DNA of 64,000 nucleotides from Kitasatospora sp. Root107 (GCF_001424875.1 NZ_LMCT01000034.1:112315-176314); one strand, 5' to 3'. Numbered from the stretch's first letter, positions 34,661 to 44,231 are shown. The notes: generated from the letters alone by a model not told the origin. Program-made: numbers and translations.

Positions 34661-36202
34661 CTACGGGTGCTGGCTCAGCAGGTGCGCTTGGTACCCCTGA
34701 CCGTAGGTGGCCGTCGGCGTGCCGTTCCAGTCGGCGATCAGGACGTTGCCGTTGCTGCTGCACCCCCACGGATTCCAGGTCCAGGCCGTGTACCCGACAC
34801 CGTTCGCGTCGGCCCAGGCCATCACCTGGTCGATGTAGTCGTGAGCACACGAGTTCTGGCCGATCTCGCCGGCCTGGACCGGGACCTGCGCCGCGACCGA
34901 TCCGATCGTGGAGTCCCAACAAGCAGTGGTCACACAGCCGTTGAAGTTGTACGAGTGCCAGGAGGCCATCAGATTGCCGGTGGAGTCGCTCGGCTTGTAC
35001 GCCGACCACTGGCTCAGGTCGTTGGTCCAGGTCAGGCCACCGGTCATGATCACATTGGTGGCACCGGTGGCACGCACCGCGTCGACCAGCGTCTGCATGC
35101 CCGCGACCGGGTAGCCGATACCGGTGCAGGTGCCGCCGTCGCGCAGGCAGGTCCACGCCGCGGTGGCGTTCGTCCAGCCGTTGGCGGCGTCCGGATAGGG
35201 CTCGTTGAACAGGTCGAACAGGACCGCGTCGTTGCCCTTGAACGCGTTGGCCACCTGGGTCCAGAACGTCGGGGCGTACTGCAGATCGGGCATGGGCTTC
35301 TGGCAGGTCGCCGCGGTGTCCGAGCAGCCGGCGCCGCCCCCGGTGTACTGGCCGTAGGACCAGTGCAGGTCCAGGATCACGTTGATGCCGTTCGCCACCA
35401 GCAGGTTCGCGTAGTCCTTGACCGCCTGTTGGTACGCGGTACCGGTGACCCCACCCGCAGGGACGTCACTCGTGCCCAGCCAGCACTGCTCGTTCAGCGG
35501 GATGCGCACGGCGTGGATGTTCCAGGTCTTCATCCCGTCGATCGTGGCCTGGTCTGCGGGTCCGTCCCACATCCCCTTGCCCTGGACGCACGCGAACTCA
35601 CCGGCGGCCCGGTTGACGCCCAGCAGGCGGTACGTGGCACCGGTGGAGGTGACCAGGCGGTTGCCGGAGACATGGAGGGCCGGTGCCACCTGGGTGGGCG
35701 GTGGGGTGGTCGGGGGCGGGGTGGTGGGCGGCGTCGTGGGCGGCGGGGTTGTCGGGCTGGATCCGCCGCATACGACGCCGTTGACCGTGAAGACCGTCGG
35801 AGCGGTGTTGGCACCGCTGTAGGTGAAGGTGGCGGCGGGTGCGACGGTGCCGCCGGACGGGACGTCCGCGTTCCAGGACAGGCTGGTGACGGTCACGTTC
35901 TTGCCGGACTGGGTCCAGGCGCCGTTCCAGCCGGAGGAGAGGGTCTGGTTGCCGGCGTAGGAGTAGCCGAGCGTCCAACTGGTCCACGCCGCGCCGAGGT
36001 TGGTGATCGTGACGCTCGTCTGGAGTCCGCTGCCCCAGTCGTTCTGCACCGCATACGTCGCCTGACACCGGGTCTCGGCTGCCTGTGCGGCCACGGGCAC
36101 GAACGCCAAGGACGCCGCCGCCACTGCTATCACCGCTGCGGCGCCCGCGCTGGATGCAGCGCGGGCGCGTCGTGACCGGAAGTCGGGGAACACGAGACGC
36201 AT
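34661..36202 (-). CDS. Secreted CBM2-GH5 glycosidase (cellulase or mannanase)
   Basis: 513 residues. A signal peptide covers about residues 1-42, ending AAQAAE. A family 2 carbohydrate-binding module follows (CQATYAVQNDWGSGLQTSVT, with its conserved tryptophans and flanking Cys pair), then a Pro-Thr linker. The GH5 barrel has acid/base Glu in LFDLFNEPYP and nucleophile Glu in VQAGEIGQN. GH5 cuts beta-1,4-glucans or mannans; the shared operators with a beta-mannosidase operon make mannan a serious option. AAGGAG lies 7 bases before ATG 36202. Confidence 0.92.
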   Translation of the reverse strand: MRLVFPDFRSRRARAASSAGAAAVIAVAAASLAFVPVAAQAAETRCQATYAVQNDWGSGLQTSVTITNLGAAWTSWTLGYSYAGNQTLSSGWNGAWTQSGKNVTVTSLSWNADVPSGGTVAPAATFTYSGANTAPTVFTVNGVVCGGSSPTTPPPTTPPTTPPPTTPPPTQVAPALHVSGNRLVTSTGATYRLLGVNRAAGEFACVQGKGMWDGPADQATIDGMKTWNIHAVRIPLNEQCWLGTSDVPAGGVTGTAYQQAVKDYANLLVANGINVILDLHWSYGQYTGGGAGCSDTAATCQKPMPDLQYAPTFWTQVANAFKGNDAVLFDLFNEPYPDAANGWTNATAAWTCLRDGGTCTGIGYPVAGMQTLVDAVRATGATNVIMTGGLTWTNDLSQWSAYKPSDSTGNLMASWHSYNFNGCVTTACWDSTIGSVAAQVPVQAGEIGQNSCAHDYIDQVMAWADANGVGYTAWTWNPWGCSSNGNVLIADWNGTPTATYGQGYQAHLLSQHP

Positions 36203-36248
36203 GAGTAACTCCTTTCCGACGAAACGGGGATGAGCCGCCGACCTTCGC

Positions 36249-36262
36249 CTTATACGCTTAAG
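36249..36262. promoter_or_regulatory. LacI-type operator 1 upstream of the GH5 gene
   Basis: CTTATACGCTTAAG, a near-palindrome with central CG, 47 bases before the GH5 start. Its right half CGCTTAAG is identical to sites at 43004 and 43127. Confidence 0.72.
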
Positions 36263-36334
36263 TCCGCGGCGCAAAATGGCGGCCGTAGCCGATTCTGGGG
36301 ACCGCAGGCCCATGTCTGCAACCCCATCAACGGG

Positions 36335-36350
36335 ACTTAATCATTTAAGT
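36335..36350. promoter_or_regulatory. LacI-type operator 2 upstream of the GH5 gene
   Basis: ACTTAA-TCAT-TTAAGT, perfect 6-bp arms, between the lacI stop and the GH5 promoter region. It is a weaker match to the group because the central CG is missing. Confidence 0.5.
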
Positions 36351-36383
36351 GCGCGCAGCGCTGACGGGCAGTCAGGCGGACAG

Positions 36384-37403
36384 TCAGGCGGGCGGCGCTG
36401 CCGCGGTGCTTCCCCGGACGACCAGGCGGGCGGTGTTCTCCTGGTGCGACCGCGGGGGCCGACCGTCGATCATGTCCAGCAGTACCTGCGCGGTGTGGAG
36501 GCCGTACGCCTGTATGTCCCAGGACAGTGCCGTCAGGGCAGGCCGCACCAGGACGCACAGCTGCGAGTCGTCGCCGGCCACGATGGAGAGTTCGCCGGGG
36601 ACCGCGATGCCCATCTCCTGGGCGACGTTGATCGCGGCGAGGGCCATCACGTCGTTGTCGAACAGGATGGCCGTCGGCCGGTCGCGCCGGGACAGCAGCG
36701 CCCGGGTCGCCTGCGCGCCTTCCTCCGCGGTGTAGTCGGTCTCGACGACCTGCGGTTCGCTGAGGCCGTGTCGGAGCACGGCTTCGCGGAACGCCGCGAT
36801 GCGCACCTGGGTGTGGTCGAGGGCGGGCAGGCCGGCGACGCGGGCGATGCGGCGGTGGCCGAGCGCCACCAGGTAGTCGACCGACGCGTCCACCGCCGCC
36901 TTGTCATCGGTCCAGACGGCGCCCAGCCGGGCGTCCGTTCGGGGCCGGCCGGCCAGCACGGCCGGGATCCGCAGCTCCTCGATCACCGGGATCCGGGTGT
37001 CCTCCGCGTACAGGTCGGTGAGCACGATGCCGTCGATGCGCCGCTCGGCCCAGCACAGCCGCATGGCCTCGATGGCGGCGCGGTGGTCCTCGACGACCTG
37101 GAGCAGGAGCGCGATCCGCTGTCCTGACAGCTCGCGTTCCAGCCCGGCGATGAACCGCATGAAGAACGGCTCGACGCCGAGCGTGTCCGCCGGGCGGGCG
37201 ATGATCAGGCCGACGCTGTGCGCCCGCGACCCGGACAGCGACTTGGCCGCCACGCTCGGCCGCCAGCCGATCTCGTCGGCGATGTCCACGATGCGCTTGC
37301 GGGTCTCCTCGGACACCCCAGGCCGCCCGTTGAGCGCGTACGACACGGCGCCGATCGAGACGCCGGCCCGCTCCGCGATCTCCGCGATCGTCACCCGCTT
37401 CAC
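36384..37403 (-). CDS. LacI-family repressor of the mannan/glucan regulon
   Basis: 339 residues. HTH and hinge are clear (VTIAEIAERAGVSIGAVSYA, later PSVAAKSLSGSRAHSVGLI), then a sugar-binding effector domain (ILFDNDVMALAAI). The GTG start at 37403 overlaps the beta-mannosidase stop (GTGA), so the repressor is co-translated with the operon it probably controls. GGAGG lies 10 bases upstream. Palindromes of LacI type precede the importer operon, the divergent esterase and the downstream GH5 gene, forming its likely regulon. Confidence 0.93.
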   Translation of the reverse strand: MKRVTIAEIAERAGVSIGAVSYALNGRPGVSEETRKRIVDIADEIGWRPSVAAKSLSGSRAHSVGLIIARPADTLGVEPFFMRFIAGLERELSGQRIALLLQVVEDHRAAIEAMRLCWAERRIDGIVLTDLYAEDTRIPVIEELRIPAVLAGRPRTDARLGAVWTDDKAAVDASVDYLVALGHRRIARVAGLPALDHTQVRIAAFREAVLRHGLSEPQVVETDYTAEEGAQATRALLSRRDRPTAILFDNDVMALAAINVAQEMGIAVPGELSIVAGDDSQLCVLVRPALTALSWDIQAYGLHTAQVLLDMIDGRPPRSHQENTARLVVRGSTAAAPPA

Positions 37404-39892
37404 CAATTCGACCCTCCGGCGTCCAGGACTCCGGCCCGCCCCGGACCGGTGACCAACTGGTTCGCGCTGCGCAGCACCAGCGGGTCGAGGAACGCCCCCG
37501 GGTCGACCGTCGCCCCGGTGCGGATGTCGAACGTCGCACTCTCGCCCGGCAGGAGCGTCACGAGCGCCGTGTCGACGTGCGCGTCGCCGGTCACCCGGTC
37601 GGCGAGCAGCGTCAGGTCGCGGACGTACGCGTGAGCAGTCACCGTCACACGGTACCCGGTCGTGATCGCCTCGATCCGGGAGGACATCCGCGGCTCGGGC
37701 AGCTTGGCGTCGACGTCCTCCCGGAACTGCCACAGCGCCCGGTCGGCACCGGTCCCGGCCACGACGATCTCGCGCGCCGGATCGTCCGCCACCGCGAGCG
37801 ACTTCGGCAGCGTCCAGGTCGCCACACCTCGGGCGGCCACGTCCGCCCGCATCGTCGTGGTCGCCAGCACGGTGCCGTCGAAGTCGACCCGGCTCACGGG
37901 GATCTCCTCGTGCCAGGGCAGGCCGCTGTCGTTGACGGCGACCACGGACAACCCGTCCTCGCGCGGTTGGATCGTCAGCAGCCGGTCCCGGAAGCTCCGG
38001 CGCAGCGCGTACCACAGCGGCTTGCACCGTCCGTCGCCGTCCACCGCGGACCACGAGATGACCGGCCACACGTCGTTGAGCTGCCACACCACGGCACCCA
38101 TGCACAGCGGCATGAGCGAGCGGAGGTGTTCGATGCCGAGCGCCACCGCGCGGGCCTGGTTGAGCGAGGTCGCCCAGTGCCAGTCGGTGAAGGTCTCGGG
38201 CGGCGGCAGGTGACCGGCCAGGCCGCGGGCCAGTTTGCCGTTGCCGTCCTCGGCCTTCTGGTGCACCAGGAGGCCGGGCGAGTCGGGCCGCATCGGTTCG
38301 TCGTGGACCGCGCGGGTCAGCGTGGCCCACGTCGGCGGGCCCTGGAATCCGAACTCGGCCACGAAGCGCGGCCGGTGGCCACGGTACGCCGTGTAGTCCA
38401 GCTGGTTCCACACGTCCCAGATGTGCATCGTGCCGTGGTCCGGCAGGTTGGGGTGGAGCGCCGGGTCGAGGGAGTACGGGGAGCCGGGGGTGTAGGGCCG
38501 GGTCGGATCCAGTTCCGCCACGATCGCCGGGAGGTCCTCGGTGTAGTACCGCCAGCCCCAGCTGCGGCCGGCCAACTCGCCCTGCCAGTCCCAGTCGTGG
38601 TAGCCCCAGATGTTCTCGTTGCCGCCGTTCCACAGCACCAGGCTGGGGTGAGGGCTGAGCCGCGTCACCGCCTCCTGGGCTTCCGCGGCGACCTCGCCGC
38701 GCAACGGTTCCTCCTCGCTGTAGGAGGCGCAGGCGAAGAGGAAGTCCTGCCACACCAACAGGCCGAGCTCGTCGCAGAGTTCGTAGAAGTCCTCGCTCTC
38801 GTAGATGCCGCCGCCCCAGACCCGCACCAGGTTCACGTTGGCGTCACGGGCCTGGTTCAGCCGCTCGGCGTACAGTTCGCGGCCGACCCGGGAGGGGAAG
38901 CAGTCGCCGGGGACCCAGTTGACCCCGCGGGCGAACACCCGCTCTCCGTTGACGAGGAGCGTGAACGGTGTGCCGTCCTGGTCCGGCGCGGTGTCCAACG
39001 CGACGGTGCGGAAGCCGATCCGACCGTGCCAGTCGTCCAACATCTCGTCACCGCAGTGCAGTTGAACACCGACGTCGTACCGGGGCTGCCCGCCGTACCC
39101 GTGTGGCCACCACAGCCGGGCGTGCGGTACGCGCACCTCCACCACGGTCGAGCTCTGGCCGGCGGGCACCTCGGCCCGGGTCCGGAGGCCGCCGATCGAC
39201 ACGTCCAGCCGCAGCGGCCCCGCCGGCCGCCGCGCCTGTCGGAGCTCCACGTGCACGCGCACCACCCCGGTGTCGCCGTCCATCTCCACCAGCGGCCGGA
39301 CGCTCTCGATGCCCGCCCCGCGCCAGGTCTCCAGGCGGATCGGCCGCCAGATGCCGACCGTGGCCGTCTCGGGACCCCAGTCCCAGCCGTAGTCGCAGGC
39401 CATCTTGCGCACGGTGTTGTACGGATGCCGGTTCACGTGCGGCCGCGCCCCGAGGTCGCCGTCGGCCTGCTCGGCCGCGGTGAGCGCGCCGGTGAACGTC
39501 ACGGCGAGCACGTTGCTCCCGGAACGCAGCAGGTGCGCGGCGGGAAACCGGTAGCTGCGGTGCATGTTGCGGGTGCGGCCGAGGACGGTCCCGTTCAACT
39601 CGACCGTGGCGACCGTGTCCAGACCGAGCGCGACGAGGTCCACCTCGGCGCTGTCCGCGCCCGGACCGTCCCAGTCGATCGTGGTCTCGTAGCGCCAGTC
39701 GACCCGGCCGATCCAGGCCAACTCCCGCTCGTTCTGGTCGAGATGGGGATCGGGGATCAGCCCGGCAGCGAGTAGATCGAGGTGCACACACCCCGGAACG
39801 GTCGCCGGCACCCGGACCCCGGCCAGGTGGGCCGGCACCTCGCCGCCCACGGCGCGGACGGTCCAGCCCTCGTGAACGCTGGTCGCCGTCAT
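37400..39892 (-). CDS. GH2 beta-mannosidase
   Basis: 830 residues, the usual size. It has the sugar-binding and immunoglobulin-like domains, then a barrel with acid/base Glu in LWNGGNENIWG and nucleophile Glu in RFVAEFGFQGPP. KMACDYGWDWGPE is characteristic of beta-mannosidases rather than beta-galactosidases. There is no signal peptide, so it should hydrolyse imported manno-oligosaccharides in the cytoplasm. ATG 39892 overlaps the permease stop (ATGA). Confidence 0.92.
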   Translation of the reverse strand: MTATSVHEGWTVRAVGGEVPAHLAGVRVPATVPGCVHLDLLAAGLIPDPHLDQNERELAWIGRVDWRYETTIDWDGPGADSAEVDLVALGLDTVATVELNGTVLGRTRNMHRSYRFPAAHLLRSGSNVLAVTFTGALTAAEQADGDLGARPHVNRHPYNTVRKMACDYGWDWGPETATVGIWRPIRLETWRGAGIESVRPLVEMDGDTGVVRVHVELRQARRPAGPLRLDVSIGGLRTRAEVPAGQSSTVVEVRVPHARLWWPHGYGGQPRYDVGVQLHCGDEMLDDWHGRIGFRTVALDTAPDQDGTPFTLLVNGERVFARGVNWVPGDCFPSRVGRELYAERLNQARDANVNLVRVWGGGIYESEDFYELCDELGLLVWQDFLFACASYSEEEPLRGEVAAEAQEAVTRLSPHPSLVLWNGGNENIWGYHDWDWQGELAGRSWGWRYYTEDLPAIVAELDPTRPYTPGSPYSLDPALHPNLPDHGTMHIWDVWNQLDYTAYRGHRPRFVAEFGFQGPPTWATLTRAVHDEPMRPDSPGLLVHQKAEDGNGKLARGLAGHLPPPETFTDWHWATSLNQARAVALGIEHLRSLMPLCMGAVVWQLNDVWPVISWSAVDGDGRCKPLWYALRRSFRDRLLTIQPREDGLSVVAVNDSGLPWHEEIPVSRVDFDGTVLATTTMRADVAARGVATWTLPKSLAVADDPAREIVVAGTGADRALWQFREDVDAKLPEPRMSSRIEAITTGYRVTVTAHAYVRDLTLLADRVTGDAHVDTALVTLLPGESATFDIRTGATVDPGAFLDPLVLRSANQLVTGPGRAGVLDAGGSNW

Positions 39893-40731
39893 TTCGTCGC
39901 CCCTCGGGTGAAGCCGTTGTAGATGAAGCGCTGCAGGAACAAGAACACCACCAGGGTCGGAATGATGACGAGGACCGCCCCGGCGCAGATGATCTCCCAG
40001 TGCGCGCCGTACGGGCCTTTGAAATAGAACAGCGACGTGGAGACGACGCCGAGATCGGGCGAGGGCATGTACAGGAACGGGATGTAGAAGTCGTTGTAGA
40101 TGACCACCCCCTTCACAATGACGACGGTCGCGATCGCCGGCCGCAGCAGCGGGAGGATCACCGTGCGGTAGATGCGCAGCGGCGAGGCTCCGTCGATTCG
40201 GGCCGCCTCGTCGAGCGAGATCGGGATGGCCCGCATGAACTGCAGGAAGATGATGATCGACACGATGTCGGTACCCGCGTACAGCGCGATCGCGGACCAG
40301 CGGTTGTTGAACAGGCCGAAGGAGTTGATGATCTGAAAGGTCGCCACCTGGGTGGTGACGCCGGGGACCAGCGAGGCGAGCAGGAACAGCGAGATCGTCA
40401 GGCGGCGGAAGGGGAACCTGAACCGGTCGATCGCGTACGCGGTCATCGAGCCGATGAGGACCGTGCCGGTGACCGAGAAGACCAGGATGAAGGCGGTGTT
40501 GCCGAACGCGCGGAGCATGTGCCCCTGGGTGAAGGCGATCTGGAAGTTCTCCAGGTTGAACCAGTTGTGCGGCACGCTCAGCGGGCCGTTGTTCGCGGAC
40601 TCCGGCTCGGTCTTCAGCGCCGCCATGAAGACGACCGCCAGGGGAAGCAGCGTCGCCACCGACGCGACCACGAGCGAGAGGTACTTGCCGGCCACCGCCG
40701 AGCGGGCGCCGACTCCTTGTGCAGTCGTCAC
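39889..40731 (-). CDS. Sugar ABC transporter permease, MalG type (mannoside importer)
   Basis: 280 residues, six predicted membrane segments, EAA loop LDEAARIDGASPLRIYRTVI. The GTG start overlaps the MalF-type stop (GTGA), and its own stop overlaps the beta-mannosidase start. It is the inner-membrane half of a CUT1 importer; no ATPase is encoded nearby. Manno-oligosaccharide uptake is inferred from the coupled GH2 gene. Confidence 0.92.
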   Translation of the reverse strand: MTTAQGVGARSAVAGKYLSLVVASVATLLPLAVVFMAALKTEPESANNGPLSVPHNWFNLENFQIAFTQGHMLRAFGNTAFILVFSVTGTVLIGSMTAYAIDRFRFPFRRLTISLFLLASLVPGVTTQVATFQIINSFGLFNNRWSAIALYAGTDIVSIIIFLQFMRAIPISLDEAARIDGASPLRIYRTVILPLLRPAIATVVIVKGVVIYNDFYIPFLYMPSPDLGVVSTSLFYFKGPYGAHWEIICAGAVLVIIPTLVVFLFLQRFIYNGFTRGATK

Positions 40732-41618
40732 ACCAGGTCAACTCCTTCGTCGGGCACCAGGTGCCGCTGGATCCAGGTCACCAGCAGGACGATGACGAGC
40801 AGCACCACGGCGGCGGCCGAGGCCAGGCCGACCTTGTTGAACTGGAAGGCCAGCTTGACGGTCTGGATGACGAATGTGGTGCTGCCGTTGGCACCGCCGG
40901 TCATGATGTACGGGATCTCGAACGCGGACAGCGAACCGGACACCACGAGGATCGCGCTCAGGCTGACGACTGGTCGGATGCCGGGCAGGATGAGGTGCCT
41001 GACCTGGTGCCAGCGGTTGGCGCCGTCGAGTTCCGCCGCTTCGTAGATCTCCCCCGGGATCGACTGGATCGCGCCGAGGAACAGCACGAAGTTCAGGCCC
41101 AGGTAGCGCCAGAGGGACACCGAGGCGAGCGACCAGTTGACGAGGTCGGGATCGCCGAGCCACAGGTGCTCGTCCCGCGCGCCGAACAGGCCGAGGACCG
41201 AATCGAGGGTGCCGCCGGGCTGGAAGAAGTAGAGGAAGACGAAGCCGATGGCGACGCCGTTGATGAGGTACGGGAAGAACAGGACGCCCTTGAAGAAGTT
41301 CCGGAACCGGACGTTGAAGCTCAGCACCGTCGCGAAGTACAGGGCCAGCACCATCTGCACGACGCCGGACGCCAGGTAGAACAGGCTCACGTAGAAGACC
41401 TGGAACAGATCCGGCCGAGTGACCAGCTCGGTGTAGTTGGCCCGGCCGACGAACTCCATGTCCGGGCTGAACCCGTCCCAGCTGGTCAGGCTGTAGAACA
41501 GCATGTTGAACACGGGCGTGTAGGTGAAGGTCACCAGGAAGGCCAGCGGCACGGCGAGGAACAGCCACGGCGTCGACCGCGCGAGCAGGCTGCGTCCGCT
41601 GCGTTGTCGGCTGGACAT
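40728..41618 (-). CDS. Sugar ABC transporter permease, MalF type (mannoside importer)
   Basis: 296 residues, with first membrane segment TPWLFLAVPLAFLVTFTYTP, six segments in all, and EAA loop IYEAAELDGANRWHQVRHLI. It follows the binding-protein gene after six bases and overlaps its MalG partner by four. Role as in its partner: a transmembrane channel half fed by the lipoprotein upstream. Confidence 0.92.
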   Translation of the reverse strand: MSSRQRSGRSLLARSTPWLFLAVPLAFLVTFTYTPVFNMLFYSLTSWDGFSPDMEFVGRANYTELVTRPDLFQVFYVSLFYLASGVVQMVLALYFATVLSFNVRFRNFFKGVLFFPYLINGVAIGFVFLYFFQPGGTLDSVLGLFGARDEHLWLGDPDLVNWSLASVSLWRYLGLNFVLFLGAIQSIPGEIYEAAELDGANRWHQVRHLILPGIRPVVSLSAILVVSGSLSAFEIPYIMTGGANGSTTFVIQTVKLAFQFNKVGLASAAAVVLLVIVLLVTWIQRHLVPDEGVDLV

Positions 41619-41624
41619 GTCGCC

Positions 41625-42947
41625 TCAGCCGACCGTCTTGATCGCGGTGGCCCACTTCTTGTTCAGCTCGGCGAAGTAGCCGTCCAGGCTGCCGCTACCG
41701 GCGCCCCGCGCCAGGTCGACGATGTGCTGGCGGTAGTCCGGCTTGTTCAGCCCGATCTCTGACTGGTTGTCGATCTTCGAGACGTCAGCGTTCTTCGTCT
41801 GGCTGAGCTGGATGAACTGGACGCCTGCGTCCTGGTACGCCTTGAGCTCGTCCGGCAGCGCCCCGGCCTTCAGCGTCGGAAGCAGGGCCTGCTCCTGGGC
41901 GTAGGTGCTCTTGTCGACGAACCAGTCGACCCAGGCACGCGCCGCCTCCTTGTGCCGGGAGTGGGTGCTGACGGCCTGCCGGTAATCCGGGGAGATCACC
42001 GAGCAGAAGTGCCCGTTCGCCTGCGCCGGGAACGGCATGAAGCCGATGTCCGCCGGGTCCGCGCCCCCCGTCTTGGCGGCCGCCTTCATCTGCGAGATCG
42101 CCCAGGAGGCCAGCGGCAGCGTCCCGATCTTCCCGGTGCCGAGCTGGCTCTTGGCCGCGTCCCAGGTCGTCGTGGTCGGGTCCTTCTCCGTCAGCTGGTC
42201 GTGCACCACGTTGTACAGCAGGGTGTCGATGCCGTTGAGCTCCTTGCCGGCGGCCCAAGGCGCGGTGTCGGCGGCCAGCTTGTCGTTGGCGGCCGGGTCG
42301 CAGCCGGCCTCGCCCAGGTAGCTCTGCCAGGCCGTTATCGGCCAGCCCTCGTGGTAGATCGTGTAGAGCGGCGTGGCCTGCGTCTTCGCCTTGATCGCCT
42401 GCAGGTCGGCCCGGAACTCGTCCGGCGTGGTGGGCCAGTTGCTGATCCCGGCCTGCTGCCAGACGGCCTTGTTGTAGACCATGCCGGTCGCGTTGCCGTT
42501 GATGGCGATGCCGTAGACCTGCCCGCTGTAGGTGCCCCCGTCGATGAAGCGGTACTTCTGGTCGAGGTCGGCCGGGGTACCGAGCGGGGCGAAGAACTTC
42601 GGGTAGTCGGGGACCGGGACGGCGGCCGGGATCATCAGGACGTCGCCGTAGTTGCTGCTGTTCAGCCGGATCTTGACGTCGCCTTCGTAGTTGACGATCG
42701 GTTCGAACTTGACGTGCACGTTCGGGTAGATCTTGTTGAACTCGGCCGCGTATCCGGCCAGGGTGCCGTCGGCGGCGAGGTCGGTCTTGTGGGTGAGCAC
42801 GGTGATGTCCCCGCTCACCTTGGTCGGGTCCGCCGGGGCCACAGCCGCGCCGCCGGTGCCGCCTGCTCCGCCTCCGCCGGAGCAGGCCGAGACTGCCGCC
42901 ATCGACATGACTACTGCGGCCGCCAAGGCCGTCGATCGCTTCTTCAT
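41625..42947 (-). CDS. Sugar-binding lipoprotein of the mannoside importer
   Basis: 440 residues. Lipoprotein signal MKKRSTALAAAVVMSMAAVS then Cys20 (lipobox VSAC), followed by a Gly-rich linker. The mature part is a family-1 binding protein (FNKIYPNVHVKFEPIVNYEG). It is the first gene of a five-gene operon (binding protein, MalF, MalG, GH2, LacI) and has a LacI-type operator at 43004-43017. Confidence 0.92.
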   Translation of the reverse strand: MKKRSTALAAAVVMSMAAVSACSGGGGAGGTGGAAVAPADPTKVSGDITVLTHKTDLAADGTLAGYAAEFNKIYPNVHVKFEPIVNYEGDVKIRLNSSNYGDVLMIPAAVPVPDYPKFFAPLGTPADLDQKYRFIDGGTYSGQVYGIAINGNATGMVYNKAVWQQAGISNWPTTPDEFRADLQAIKAKTQATPLYTIYHEGWPITAWQSYLGEAGCDPAANDKLAADTAPWAAGKELNGIDTLLYNVVHDQLTEKDPTTTTWDAAKSQLGTGKIGTLPLASWAISQMKAAAKTGGADPADIGFMPFPAQANGHFCSVISPDYRQAVSTHSRHKEAARAWVDWFVDKSTYAQEQALLPTLKAGALPDELKAYQDAGVQFIQLSQTKNADVSKIDNQSEIGLNKPDYRQHIVDLARGAGSGSLDGYFAELNKKWATAIKTVG

Positions 42948-43003
42948 GTGCCAACTCCCGGGTGGTGGAGGTCCGACGGAACATGCACCAGCAATCGCTC
43001 GGC

Positions 43004-43017
43004 CTTATGCGCTTAAG
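43004..43017. promoter_or_regulatory. LacI-type operator 3 upstream of the importer operon
   Basis: CTTATGCGCTTAAG, 57 bases before the binding-protein start. It differs from operator 1 by one base. Confidence 0.75.
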
Positions 43018-43126
43018 TTCTCGACGCAAAAGGAGCCGCCTGGCCTGGTTTCCCGGGAACGTAGGCCCCAGGCTGTGACACGGTCAACCAGGCATGCGAG
43101 CATCGAGGCCGTTTCGTTATGTACAA

Positions 43127-43140
43127 CTCAAGCGCTTAAG
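43127..43140. promoter_or_regulatory. LacI-type operator 4 upstream of the CE7 esterase
   Basis: CTCAAGCGCTTAAG, 27 bases before the esterase ATG. The core AAGCGCTT is perfectly palindromic, and the half CGCTTAAG matches operators 1 and 3. Confidence 0.75.
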
Positions 43141-43166
43141 CTTCTGCCGTGCCCTACGGTTCCGCT

Positions 43167-44231
43167 ATGGCCTTCCTCTCCATGGACCTGTCGGACCTGC
43201 AGAAGTACCGACCTGAGCGGACCGAACCCGACGACTTCGCCGCCTTCTGGGCGGACACGCTGGCCGCCGCCAGAACCGTGCCGGCGGCCCTCGACGCGGT
43301 CTCGGTGGATACCGGTCTCGCGACCGTGACGGTGGAGGACGTCACCTTCCCGGGCTTCGCAGGGCAGGCGATCAGAGGCTGGCTGGTGCGCCCACGCGGT
43401 GTCGAGGGCCCACTGCCGGCGATCGTCACCTACGTCGGGTACGGCGGCGGCCGGGGGCTGCCACACGACCACCTCCTGTGGGCCAGCGCCGGTTACGCGC
43501 AGCTGGTCATGGACACCCGCGGGCAGGGCGGCGGATGGTCCGTCGGTGACACCTCCGACGAGGCGCCCAGCGCGGGTCCGGCCCACCCCGGGTCGATGAC
43601 CCGCGGCGTCCTCGACCCGGCCTCGTACTACTACCGAAGGCTCTACACCGACGCGGTACGCGCGGTCGACGCCGTGCGCACGCACCCCGGCATCGACCCG
43701 GCCCGCATCGTGGTGGCCGGTGGCAGCCAGGGCGGCGGCCTGGCCCTGGCCGTCGCGGGCCTGGTACCGGACCTGGCCGGCGTCATCGCAGACGTGCCGT
43801 TCCTGCAGCACATCCGCCGCGCCACCGAGATCACCGACGCCTTCCCCTACAAGGAGATCGCCGACTTCTGCAAGGTGCACCGCGACAAGGTGGAAACCGT
43901 CTTCGACACCCTGTCGTACGTCGATGGCCTCAACTTCGCCGCCCGCGCCACGGCCCCGGCGCTGTACTCGGTCGCGCTGATGGACGAGGTGTGTCCGCCG
44001 GAGACCGTCTTCGCCTCCTACCACCACTACCTCGGCCCGAAGGAGATCAGCGTCTACACCTACAACGGGCACGAGGGCGGCGGCGGGCATCACGTCCCTG
44101 CCACGCTCGCCTTCGCGGCGTCCGTGCTGAGAGCAGACGCAGGCGACGGTCCATCGGCACTGAACGGCGGCCCGGGCAGCCCCACCGCCCTCGACGGTTT
44201 GCGGTGGGACGTCGGGCAGGCGAGCGCATGA
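43167..44231 (+). CDS. Acetyl xylan esterase / cephalosporin-C deacetylase family (CE7)
   Basis: 354 residues, alpha/beta-hydrolase. CE7 signatures: RGQ in MDTRGQGGGW, nucleophile Ser in VVAGGSQGGGLAL, Asp in VALMDEVCPP, and the HE motif in NGHEGGGGHH. It removes acetyl groups from xylo-, manno- or other oligosaccharides; no signal peptide, so it acts inside. ATG 43167 matches the family N-terminus (MDLSDLQKYRPE); an in-frame GTG at 43149 would add six residues. No clear ribosome site is seen at either. It is divergent from the importer operon and shares its operator type. Confidence 0.9.
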   Translation: MAFLSMDLSDLQKYRPERTEPDDFAAFWADTLAAARTVPAALDAVSVDTGLATVTVEDVTFPGFAGQAIRGWLVRPRGVEGPLPAIVTYVGYGGGRGLPHDHLLWASAGYAQLVMDTRGQGGGWSVGDTSDEAPSAGPAHPGSMTRGVLDPASYYYRRLYTDAVRAVDAVRTHPGIDPARIVVAGGSQGGGLALAVAGLVPDLAGVIADVPFLQHIRRATEITDAFPYKEIADFCKVHRDKVETVFDTLSYVDGLNFAARATAPALYSVALMDEVCPPETVFASYHHYLGPKEISVYTYNGHEGGGGHHVPATLAFAASVLRADAGDGPSALNGGPGSPTALDGLRWDVGQASA

